Source: Variovorax sp. OV329
Lineage (GTDB): Bacteria > Pseudomonadota > Gammaproteobacteria > Burkholderiales > Burkholderiaceae_C
DNA length: 64,000 bases
Assembly (NCBI RefSeq): GCF_900114785.1
Contig: NZ_FOUG01000022.1
Coordinates: 1-64,000 of the forward strand
Reading direction: 5' to 3'
Position numbers and translations under genes: made by a program. Of this stretch, positions 8,948 to 16,598 are shown in pieces. How positions within the stretch are numbered: the first letter of the stretch is position 1; each line of letters starts with the position of its first letter. The notes beneath the pieces are model-generated. The model worked only from the letters and a program-made list of their open reading frames with translations, had not been told where the DNA came from and did no database searches.

Positions 8948-9438
8948 GCACGCACCGAATCGAATGCAGCGTGAATGGCGAAGGCTGCAGCGTGGAGCAT
9001 GTGCCGGCCCGCCGGCTTCTGTCCGACTTCCTGCGCGACGACCTGACGCTCACCGGCACCAAGCGCGGCTGCGAGACCGGCATCTGCGGCGCCTGCTCGG
9101 TGCTGGTGGATGGCGAGGTCGTCAAGTCCTGCCTGATGCTGGCCGTGCAGGTGCAGGGCCGCGAAGTGCGCACCGTCGAAGGACTGGCCCAGGGCGAGCA
9201 GCTTCATCCGCTGCAGGAGAGCTTCATGAAGTGCGGCGGCCTGCAGTGCGGCTACTGCACGCCCGGCTTTCTCATGACCTCGTGCGCGATGCTGAAGCAC
9301 AACCCCTGCCCCAACGCCGACGAAGTGCGCCACGGCCTGAACGGCAACCTGTGCCGCTGCACCGGCTACACGCAGATCGTGGAATCAATTCTGGAAGCCG
9401 CAGAAAAAATGAGGGAGACCGAACATCATGGAAATTGA
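8944..9438 (+). CDS. 2Fe-2S small subunit of the molybdenum hydroxylase
   Basis: 164 residues, standard length. The plant-ferredoxin-type cluster is bound by Cys43, Cys48, Cys51 and Cys63 (RGCETGICGACSVLVDG). The second, helical domain binds the other cluster through Cys102, Cys105, Cys137 and Cys139 (LQCGYCTPGF, CRCTGY). Gln101 of LQCGYC is the residue that contacts the molybdopterin cytosine dinucleotide in this family. Its start overlaps the FAD subunit by four bases and its end overlaps the CoxG-like gene by eleven, so the operon is tightly coupled. Confidence 0.95.
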   Translation: MSTHRIECSVNGEGCSVEHVPARRLLSDFLRDDLTLTGTKRGCETGICGACSVLVDGEVVKSCLMLAVQVQGREVRTVEGLAQGEQLHPLQESFMKCGGLQCGYCTPGFLMTSCAMLKHNPCPNADEVRHGLNGNLCRCTGYTQIVESILEAAEKMRETEHHGN

Positions 9439-10309
9439 AAAGACATTGACCGTCGCCGCCGCGCCGCAGCGCGTGTGGGAGCTGCTGCTGGACCCGCAGG
9501 TGATGGGCGGCTGCGTGCCCGGCATGCAGTCCATCGACGTCATCAGCCCCACCGAATACGTCGCGCTGATGCACGTGAAGATCGCCTTCGTGAGCGCCAA
9601 GTTCAAGCTGCGTACCAACATCGTGGAGCAGCGCGCGCCCGATTACCTGCGTGCCGAGGGCACGGGCGAGGACGCCTCCGTGGCCAGCTCGCTCAAGCAG
9701 CAGAGCGAGATCTTCCTCACGCCGCTGGCCGACGGTGGCACCGAACTGCGCATCAAGGTCAACGTCGATGTTCTTGGGCGCCTGGGCACATTCGGCCTCT
9801 CGGTGATGAAGACAAAGGCGGACCGGATGTGGGAGGAGTTCGGCAACAACCTGCGGGCGCGTATCGACGGGCCGGCGGCTGGAGCGGCGAGTGCTGGACC
9901 GGCAGCGGCCGTGAAGCCGGTGGCTGCGGGTGCCACGCAGGGAGCGGCTCATGCAAAGGCCGCGCCTCCATCCGCGGCTGCCACGACGCCTGCATCGGAA
10001 CGCGCTGCGTCGGCATCGCTACCTGCAGCGTCAGCAGCTCCTGCCGTGTCGGCGGTGGGAACTCTGGCGCCCTCGCCTTCCGCCACTCCAATGCGTGCGG
10101 CGGCACCCGCAGCGGTCCTCAACGGCCACGGCGGCAGTTGGTGGTCGCGCCTGATCGGGGGGCGCAACACCAACGGGCACGCCGACGGCAACGGCCGCTT
10201 CATCCACATCGAAGTGCAACAGGGTGGCAAGACCATCCGCGTCGACTGGCCGTTGGAAGGTGCCGACCAGTGCCAGGCGTGGTTGCGGGAGATTGCGTCG
10301 GGAGGGTGA
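9428..10309 (+). CDS. CoxG-like SRPBCC-domain protein
   Basis: 293 residues. Residues 1-150 form a CoxG/SRPBCC domain (EIEKTLTVAAAPQRVWELL, GCVPGMQSIDVI, FKLRTNIVEQRAPDYL, LGTFGLSVMKTKADRMWEEF). In CO dehydrogenase systems CoxG helps dock the enzyme to the membrane. A long Ala/Pro-rich linker (about 150-235) leads to a short C-terminal segment (about 240-293: FIHIEVQQGGKTIRVDWPL) that looks like an independent small beta domain and is not part of the classic CoxG. It is the last gene of the operon and starts within the end of the 2Fe-2S gene. Confidence 0.88.
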   Translation: MEIEKTLTVAAAPQRVWELLLDPQVMGGCVPGMQSIDVISPTEYVALMHVKIAFVSAKFKLRTNIVEQRAPDYLRAEGTGEDASVASSLKQQSEIFLTPLADGGTELRIKVNVDVLGRLGTFGLSVMKTKADRMWEEFGNNLRARIDGPAAGAASAGPAAAVKPVAAGATQGAAHAKAAPPSAAATTPASERAASASLPAASAAPAVSAVGTLAPSPSATPMRAAAPAAVLNGHGGSWWSRLIGGRNTNGHADGNGRFIHIEVQQGGKTIRVDWPLEGADQCQAWLREIASGG

Positions 10310-10500
10310 CGTTCTGCGACCACCGGATGGTGAGACAGGGCCCGCGGGCCTTGCCTGCCAGCTCTCGGGCACCTCGGGGCCCAGCTTCGCCCACAATGGC
10401 AAGTGCTCTGCGGGGATGGAATCCCGACCCTCTCGCCGAGAGCAATCCGTCGTATTGCTAGCATTGGCAGCTCGACGACCCGTAGACGACCCGAAGCCGT

Positions 10501-10755
10501 ATGACAAACGCATTCAACCGACGAGAGAAGCTGAACAAGATGGTGCTTTGCGCTTCGTGTTCCGCCATCCAGCGCAACTGGCGCCGTGCACCCGGACATG
10601 CCGAACTCGTCCAGGCATCCAGCCGCAAGGTCGAGCGCAGCGATGGCCACACGGTCACCGTTACCAGCTACCGCTGCGACGCTTGCGGCACTCGGTGGGA
10701 ATACGAGAACGACCGGACGAACCAGCAGGCCGGCTGGTCGGTTGTAGGGGGCTAG
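10501..10755 (+). CDS. Hypothetical small zinc-ribbon-like protein
   Basis: 84 residues from ATG 10501. Two cysteine pairs, CASC near residue 17 and CDAC near residue 59, are spaced as in a zinc ribbon. The segment between them is basic with a TVTVTSYRC strand, and a WEYEND stretch follows the second pair. No membrane segment or signal is present. It stands alone, 191 bases after the CoxG-like gene, with no clear promoter or strong ribosome site. I do not recognise it as a named family. The fold suggestion rests only on the cysteine spacing. Confidence 0.5.
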   Translation: MTNAFNRREKLNKMVLCASCSAIQRNWRRAPGHAELVQASSRKVERSDGHTVTVTSYRCDACGTRWEYENDRTNQQAGWSVVGG

Positions 10756-10964
10756 ATTCTCCCTCGGGGGTCGCACGCGGGCAGGCGGCTCAGGCATCGC
10801 TGCTGTCGTGGTCAAGGTGACCTGAAGGGTGCTTTCTCCGACACGGTGTCAGCCTCGGCTGGCATGAAGTATCTGCGTCATCCGCACGCCGCGGCCCGCG
10901 CAACTGCTGCAAACTGAGGCCACGGTCCCGGCCAAGCCCTCGTGGTACCCCGGCATCGCGAGAA

Positions 10965-10998
10965 CCCTCCGGCCAAGACGTCTTGGCGGAGGGCTTTT
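10965..10998 (-). terminator. Strong hairpin terminator downstream of the AtuA-like operon
   Basis: A stem of CCCTCCGGCCAAGA (10965-10978) against TCTTGGCGGAGGG, with one bulged base, lies 15 bases after the stop of the Bug gene at 11013. On the plus strand it is followed by CTTTTC and on the minus strand by a weaker TTCTC, so it may act in both directions. Confidence 0.65.
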
Positions 10999-11012
10999 CG
11001 TCGTGCTCGTCC

Positions 11013-11982
11013 TTATTCGGCCTCGATCCCTGCAGTTTTCACGATACGACCCCACTTCTGCGATTCGCCGGCCTGGAACTTCGCCAACTCTTCCGGCGAG
11101 GTGGTGAAGACTTCCGTGCCGGTGGGTTCGTAGAAGGACGTCTTAGCCTCCTGGCTGCGTGCCGCCTGCACCATCAACTCGTTCAGGCGCTTGACCACGG
11201 CCGGCGGCGTCTTCGCGGGCGCATAGGCCGCGAACCAGTAGCCCATCTCGTAGCCCTTCACGCCGGCCTCGGAAATGGTGGGCACGTCCGGTGCCAGCGG
11301 CGAACGCTTGTCGCTGGACACGCCCAGCGCGCGCAGCTTGCCGGCCTTGACCTGCGGCAGGCCGGTGGCGGTGTCGGTGATCATCATCTGGATCTGGCCG
11401 CCCAGCAGGTCGGTCACGGCCAGGGTGTTGCTCTTGTAGGGCACGTGCAGCAACTGAATGCCGGCCATCTGCTGCAGCAACTCGCCCGCCATGCGGCTGG
11501 AGGAACTGCCGCTGCCGAAGCTCAGCTTGCCCGGCTCCTTCTTCGCCATCGCGACGAACTCGCCCACGCTCTTGGCGGGGGAGGCGTTGTTCACCACCAT
11601 GATCTGGCCGCCCTTGCCCAACGCGGTGATGGGCGAAAAGTCCTTCACCGGGTCGTAGGAGAGCTTCTTGTACAGGTGCTCATTTGCCGCGTGCGTAGTG
11701 TTGGTGGTGATGAGCACCGTGTAGCCGTCGGGCGCCGCCTTGGCCACCTGCTGGGCCGCGATCATGCCGCTGGCACCGGCCTTGTTGTCGATGACCACCG
11801 CCTGCTTGGTCGCGGCCGTGATCTGCACGCCGATGGGCACGCGCGATCTGGTCGGTGGCCGTGCCGGCGGCGAAGGGCACCACGAAGGTGATGGGTTTTT
11901 CCGGAAAGCCCTGCGCCTGGCCGATGACGGGCAAGCCGGCCAGCAGCGCGGCTCCGAGCGCAGCAGCGTGAAAACGGTTCAT
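11013..11982 (-). pseudogene. Bug-family receptor gene with a single-base frameshift
   Basis: The gene starts at ATG 11982 (signal peptide AALGAALLAGLPVIGQAQG, then FPEKPITFVVPFAAGTATDQ) and reads in frame to about 11838. From there the Bug sequence continues in another frame to 11013 (GVQITAATKQAVVIDNKAGA and onward to the C-terminus). Removing one base from the CCC of the coding strand (plus-strand GGG at 11835-11837) joins the two parts as QIARAIGVQITAATK, which fits the family exactly. It is therefore either a recent loss or a sequence error. It is the last gene of the operon with the AtuA-like pair, which it would have supplied with substrate. Confidence 0.9.
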
Positions 11983-12022
11983 TTCTTTTGTCTCCTGAGT
12001 TGATGTGAGGAAAGAGAGGTGA

Positions 12023-12439
12023 TCAGTCGTGTCCGCCCTTGAGCAGCGGCACGAGTTCACCGGGCACGCGAAGGCGCATGTCCAGCAGCAGGAAGGACAG
12101 CGACTTGCCATGCGTGTCCAGGTTGAGCGCGTCGTTGACGCCGCCGTCCAGCACGCCGTCAAGCACGAAGTTCATGGCGTGCAGGCCGGGCAGCAGGAAG
12201 CGCTGCACCCGGCTGGGCCGGCGGTGCGCGAACTGCGCGGCCACGGCCTCGCAGCCGATCTCGTCGACAAGCAGCGGATAGAGCTGCGGATGCCAGGCGA
12301 TGACGCTGATGTTGGAACGGTCCCCCTTGTCGCCGGTGCGGCCATGCGCGGCGCGGTACAGGGGCACGTCGATGAAGTCGCTCATGGAAGTACCTTCGTG
12401 CTTCGCGCCGCGGTGCGAGCTTGCTTGCGCGGTGCTCAT
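12023..12439 (-). CDS. AtuA-like C-terminal-domain partner protein
   Basis: 138 residues if started at ATG 12439, which overlaps the stop of the upstream gene in an ATGA. A second ATG at 12385 gives 120 residues starting MSDFIDVPLYRAAHGRTGDK, closer to the usual length. Conserved motifs are AHGRTGDKGDRSN, an NFVLDGVLDGG stretch and SLSFLLLDMRL. This small ferredoxin-like domain is normally encoded next to, or fused to, AtuA/DUF1446 proteins of acyclic terpene or acyl-CoA-type catabolism. No catalytic mechanism is established to my knowledge. Confidence 0.85.
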   Translation of the reverse strand: MSTAQASSHRGAKHEGTSMSDFIDVPLYRAAHGRTGDKGDRSNISVIAWHPQLYPLLVDEIGCEAVAAQFAHRRPSRVQRFLLPGLHAMNFVLDGVLDGGVNDALNLDTHGKSLSFLLLDMRLRVPGELVPLLKGGHD

Positions 12440-13836
12440 GCCGTGCCCTCCACGAATCCGAAGCGCACCGGCACCGCCTCGCGCGGCAGCAGGCAGGACA
12501 CGGTGTTGAGCCGCGGCGTGAGCGCGCTGCGCACGCCGCCGCCGCCGGCCGGGCCGCAGGTGTAGAGCGCCATCACCTCCCGCTGCAGGCGCTCGGCCTG
12601 GGCGCGGTCCCCATGGGTCGCGGCCACGCGCAGGCGCACATCGCGGCCTCCGGCATCCGGCGTGGCCGCCAGTGCGCGCCCCGCGTCGTCGCCCAGGATG
12701 CTCAAGGTGCCGATCAGGTCCACACGCAGCTTCAACTGTGGCAAGCGCTCGCGCAGCACCTCGGCCGCCAGGCGCGCACGGGCTTCGGCGCGCGGGCCGG
12801 CATAGGAGATCTCGCCCTCGGCCAGCCAGCCGCCTTCGTGGCAGACGTTGACCTTGTAGTGCGTGGGCCGTTCATGGCCGCCGATGCCGGAAAGCCGGAC
12901 CCGATCGGCGCCAACGGCCTGCACCGCGGCGTTCGAGAGGTCGGCCACGACGTCGGGAGTGAGGTAGGCGGCGGGATCATGCACTTCGTAGAGCAACTGC
13001 TCCTTGACGCTGGCCTCGCTCACCAGGCCGCCGGTGTGCTCGGCCTTGCCGATGACGCAGCCGCCGTCGGCATCGATCTCCGCGATCGGGAAGCCGACCG
13101 AGGCCAGCCCCGGCACGTCCTTGAAGCCAGGGTCGGCGAAGTAGCCGCCGCACACCTGCGCCCCGCATTCGAGCAGATGGCCGGCCATGGTGGCGCGGCC
13201 CAGCCGGTCCCAGTCGTCCGACCGCCAGCTGAAATGCGACATCGCCGGGCCGACGGTGAGCGACGGGTCCGCCACACGCCCGCACACCACGACCTGCGCG
13301 CCCGCATCGAGCGCGGCGGCGATGGCTTCTGCGCCGATGTAGGCATTGGCGCTGACGATGCGCAGGCCTTCCATCTGCGCACCCAGCACCTCGCGCAGCA
13401 GAGCCTGCTGTGCGGGTGCGCCCAGGTCGTCGCCCTCCACCACCGCGATGCGCGGCGCCGTTGCGCCCAGTTCGCGGGCCATCCGGGCAATGTGGCGCGC
13501 CGCGGCGCGCGGGTTGGCGGCGCCGAAGTTGCTGACGATGCGGATGCCGTGCTGCAGGCAGCGCGCCAGCACCGGGCGCAGCATCTCGTCCAGCAGCGGT
13601 TCGTAGCCGGCCTGCGCGTCGGCGCGGCGACGCAACTGGGCCAGGGCCAGCGTGCGCTCGGCCAGCGTCTCGAAGATGAGGAAGGCCTTCTGGCCCGCCG
13701 GGCCCGATTGCAGCCGGCGCACCAGGGTGTCGACCACCGGGCCGGCGGCGTCGGTGCGGTCGCCGGAGAAACCGGCGGCGCAGCCCACCAGCAGCGGAGG
13801 TGCCTGTGGTTCCAAAGCGTGATTCGTGCCTTGCAT
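12436..13836 (-). CDS. AtuA-like (DUF1446) protein
   Basis: 466 residues, full length for the family. The N-terminus carries the glycine-rich LLVGCAAGFSGDRTDAAGP. Further motifs are SNFGAANPRAAARH (about residue 96), VVEGDDLG, VVCGRVADPSLTVGP (about 190) and the AWDDWDRL-type region. AtuA is needed for citronellol/geraniol utilisation in Pseudomonas, but the family is far wider and most members next to Bug receptors have no proven substrate. It is the first gene of a three-gene operon divergent from a LysR regulator. The product is probably cytoplasmic. Confidence 0.85.
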   Translation of the reverse strand: MQGTNHALEPQAPPLLVGCAAGFSGDRTDAAGPVVDTLVRRLQSGPAGQKAFLIFETLAERTLALAQLRRRADAQAGYEPLLDEMLRPVLARCLQHGIRIVSNFGAANPRAAARHIARMARELGATAPRIAVVEGDDLGAPAQQALLREVLGAQMEGLRIVSANAYIGAEAIAAALDAGAQVVVCGRVADPSLTVGPAMSHFSWRSDDWDRLGRATMAGHLLECGAQVCGGYFADPGFKDVPGLASVGFPIAEIDADGGCVIGKAEHTGGLVSEASVKEQLLYEVHDPAAYLTPDVVADLSNAAVQAVGADRVRLSGIGGHERPTHYKVNVCHEGGWLAEGEISYAGPRAEARARLAAEVLRERLPQLKLRVDLIGTLSILGDDAGRALAATPDAGGRDVRLRVAATHGDRAQAERLQREVMALYTCGPAGGGGVRSALTPRLNTVSCLLPREAVPVRFGFVEGTA

Positions 13837-13874
13837 GCTTCGAACTCTAGGGATCGGCCAGTCATCCGTAAAAT

Positions 13875-13905
13875 CGAAAGTTCAGATCGACTCATCCAAC
13901 TTTCG
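13875..13905. promoter_or_regulatory. Candidate LysR operator between divergent genes
   Basis: CGAAAGTT (13875-13882) and AACTTTCG (13898-13905) form a perfect eight-base inverted repeat with a 15-base spacer. It lies in the 76-base gap between the AtuA-like operon (start 13836) and the LysR gene (start 13913), eight bases before the LysR ATG. A LysR dimer site for autorepression and activation of the operon would be expected here. Confidence 0.55.
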
Positions 13906-13912
13906 GATAAGC

Positions 13913-14827
13913 ATGAAGCTGCCCGATCTCTCGACGAAGCAATTGCGTGCCTTCCTCGCCCTGGCCGAACAGCGCAATTTCACGCGTGCGGCGCAGGGCT
14001 GCCACCTGTCGCAGCCCGCCTTCAGCGCGCTGATCCGCGGCCTGGAGGAATCGCTGGGCGCGCGCCTGTTCGACCGCGACACCCGGCGCGTGCTGCTCAC
14101 GCCCGAGGGCCGGCGCTTCGAGGAATCGGCGCGCCGCCTGATGGAAGACATGAGCGGCGCCCTGCAGGATCTGGCCGACCATGTGGAGCTGCGCAAGGGC
14201 CGCGTGCGCGTGGCCGCCCTGCCCTCGCTGGCGGCCGGCTGGCTGCCGGGCGTGTTCGCCGAGTACATGCAGCAATGGCCGGGCGTGCGCATCGACCTCA
14301 TCGACGCGCTGTCGGACGACTGCATCGCCCAGGTGCGTGGCGGCCAGGCCGACTTCGCGCTCGCGGCCTCCGGTGCGGGCAGCACTGCGCAGGGCGACCT
14401 GCGCAGCCGCCGCCTGTGCTCCGACCGATTCCACCTGGTGTGCCGCGCCGACCATCCGCTCGCGAAAGAGTCGCGCATCACCGCGAAGAAACTGGCGCCC
14501 TGGCCCTTCATCCAGATGGCGCGCAACAGCAGCGTGCGGCAGGCGCTCGACGCAGCGCTGCATCCGCTGCGCATGAACACGGTCTTCGAAGTGGAGCACC
14601 TGGCCACGGTCACCGGCCTGGTGGATGCGGGCCTGGGCATCAGCGTGGTGCCGGCGCTCACGCTGTTCCAGTTCCGGCGCGAGAGCCTGGTGACGCGGCC
14701 GCTCTCGCTGCCCGCGCTCACCCGCACCGTCTACCTGGTGCAGCGCCGCGAGGGCGGCCTCTCGGCGGCTGCGCAGGCGCTGCACGACCTGGTGGTCGCG
14801 CGGCTGGGCTCGCTCAAGGTCGATTGA
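13913..14827 (+). CDS. LysR-family transcriptional regulator
   Basis: 304 residues. ATG 13913 is preferred because the LysR helix-turn-helix begins at once (LSTKQLRAFLALAEQRNF, AAQGCHLSQPAFSALIRGLE, RLFDRDTRRV). The effector-binding domain fills residues 90-300 (RVAALPSLAAGWLP, LVDAGLGISVVPAL). It is divergent from the AtuA-like operon and probably activates it in response to that pathway's substrate. Its last 14 bases overlap the convergent ABC transporter gene, so the two transcripts are antisense at their 3' ends. Confidence 0.93.
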   Translation: MKLPDLSTKQLRAFLALAEQRNFTRAAQGCHLSQPAFSALIRGLEESLGARLFDRDTRRVLLTPEGRRFEESARRLMEDMSGALQDLADHVELRKGRVRVAALPSLAAGWLPGVFAEYMQQWPGVRIDLIDALSDDCIAQVRGGQADFALAASGAGSTAQGDLRSRRLCSDRFHLVCRADHPLAKESRITAKKLAPWPFIQMARNSSVRQALDAALHPLRMNTVFEVEHLATVTGLVDAGLGISVVPALTLFQFRRESLVTRPLSLPALTRTVYLVQRREGGLSAAAQALHDLVVARLGSLKVD

Positions 14828-16595
14828 CGACGGCGCCGCGCAAGGAAGGCTGGCGCGCCAGCACCTCGGCGCTGGGGCCGTAGTCGGCGATGCGACCGGA
14901 ATCCATCAGCAGCACGGAGTCGAAGCGCTCCAGCAGGCTCAGGCGGTGCACCGAGGCGATCATGCAGGCATCCGGGAAAGCCTCGGCCATGCGCTGCAGC
15001 ACGCGCGCCTCGGTGGCGGCGTCGAGCGCGCTGGTGGGCTCGTCCAGCAGCAGCAGCGAGCTGCCGCGCGCCAGCAGCATGCCTCTTGCCAGGCACAGGC
15101 GCTGGCGCTGCCCGCCCGAGAGGTTGAAGCCGCGTTCGGACAGCGGCGTCTCCAGGTTGCCATGGGTGGTGGCCAGCACCTCGTCGAAGGTGCTGGCATG
15201 CAGCATCGCGTGCAGCAGCTCGTCGTCGCAGGGCTCGCCGAAGCTGAGGTTCTCGCGCACGCTGGCCTCGAAGATCTCACTTTCCTGCGGGATCAGCGTG
15301 GCGATGTTTCGCAGGCTGGACCAGGGCGCCGGCTGTCCGTCGAAGGACAGCGTGCCGCTGCCCGGCTGGTACAGGCCGGCCAGCACGCGCAGCAGCGTGC
15401 TCTTGCCGCCGCCGCTGGGCCCGACCAGCGCGATGCGCTCGCCGCGGCGCAGCGAGAGGCTGATGTCGTGCAGCCCGCTGGGCACGCGCTCGCCCGCATC
15501 CACGGCTGCTGCGGCGGCCGCCCCACGCGGCAGGTAGCGCCAGTTGAGCTTGGCCAGCTGCAGGGCCTGCCACTGCGCATCGGGATCGAGCGTTTCGCCG
15601 GCCTGCACGTCGGCCACGCGCGGCGGCGCGGCCCAGATGGGCGCGGCGCTTCCGAAGTCTGTGTGCATGCGCGCGAAGGACTGGAAGTTGTTGGCCATGG
15701 AACTGACCACGCCTGCGGCCTGCTGCGCGTACTGGTAGATCATGAAGACCGAGCCCAGCATCACCGCCTGCCCGGGCTCGCGCGTCTGCACCACGTACAA
15801 CACCACCAGCCCCCAGGTGAGCGCCATGCCCAGGATGTCGACCGCGAACCACTTGCCCTCGTTGAGCACCACCGTGTGCTTGAGCGGCTCGGAGATGGCC
15901 GCCATGCGCCGCGCCAGCAGCCGGCGCGAGGGCCTGACCAGGCGCAGGCCGATCACGGTGGAAGTGTTGGCCAGGAAGTCGAGCAGCGCCGACACGTAGC
16001 GCCGGTCGGCATCGTTCTCCTGCCGCGCGTACTTCATCAGCGCCTTGTCGAAACGCAGCACCACCAGGCCGATGAGCACGTAGCCGACGATGGCCAGCGC
16101 GCCGCTGCCGCGCGACAGCAGGGTCAGCGCCACCAGCGGGCCGACGATGCTGACGATGGTGCTGAGGTAGACGAACTGGTTCTGCGCGAAATCCGCCAGC
16201 GCCCGGCTGGCCTGGTGCACGCGGTGCTGCAGCTCGCCCGAGTGGTGCGCGTCGTGCCAGGCCAGGGGCGCATCGGCCAGCCGCGTGTAGAGCTGGTCGG
16301 CCAGCTGCTCGCGCACATGCAGGCCCACGTTGCGCTCCAGGATGCGGCCGGGGCCGTGCATGAGCCATGACGCGAGGTAGACGCCCGCCAGCGCGCCGAT
16401 CCAGCGCGCTGCGCCAGGGTAGTCGCCGGCCTGCAGCGAATTGATGGCCTGCCCCGCCAGCCAGGGCATGGCCAGGCGCAGCAGCTGCGCCGAGGTGAGC
16501 AGCGACAGCGCGCCCACCAGCTGAATGCGCGTGCCTTCGGCATGACGCCACAGCGCACCGTAGAGACTGCGGATGGCGTGGCCGGCCGAGTCCAT
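14814..16595 (-). CDS. ABC exporter, fused permease and ATPase
   Basis: 593 residues. An N-terminal six-helix type-1 exporter domain (about 1-320) precedes a nucleotide-binding domain (about 355-585) with Walker A GPSGGGKSTLL, signature LSGGQRQRLCLARG, Walker B SLLLLDEPTSALD and the switch His in ASVHRLSLL. The closest architecture is MsbA/lipid or multidrug half-transporters working as homodimers. An Ala-rich insert (about residues 350-360) precedes the ATPase domain. The NUDIX gene starts upstream and ends four bases before this start, so they may be cotranscribed. Substrate unknown. Confidence 0.9.
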   Translation of the reverse strand: MDSAGHAIRSLYGALWRHAEGTRIQLVGALSLLTSAQLLRLAMPWLAGQAINSLQAGDYPGAARWIGALAGVYLASWLMHGPGRILERNVGLHVREQLADQLYTRLADAPLAWHDAHHSGELQHRVHQASRALADFAQNQFVYLSTIVSIVGPLVALTLLSRGSGALAIVGYVLIGLVVLRFDKALMKYARQENDADRRYVSALLDFLANTSTVIGLRLVRPSRRLLARRMAAISEPLKHTVVLNEGKWFAVDILGMALTWGLVVLYVVQTREPGQAVMLGSVFMIYQYAQQAAGVVSSMANNFQSFARMHTDFGSAAPIWAAPPRVADVQAGETLDPDAQWQALQLAKLNWRYLPRGAAAAAAVDAGERVPSGLHDISLSLRRGERIALVGPSGGGKSTLLRVLAGLYQPGSGTLSFDGQPAPWSSLRNIATLIPQESEIFEASVRENLSFGEPCDDELLHAMLHASTFDEVLATTHGNLETPLSERGFNLSGGQRQRLCLARGMLLARGSSLLLLDEPTSALDAATEARVLQRMAEAFPDACMIASVHRLSLLERFDSVLLMDSGRIADYGPSAEVLARQPSLRGAVVNRP

Positions 16596-16598
16596 GCG

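Noticed and set aside
5758..9438. Call as xanthine dehydrogenase or CO dehydrogenase
   Set aside because: Subunit architecture fits the superfamily only. The context (MarR, Bug) and loop do not allow a substrate name, so it is left generic.
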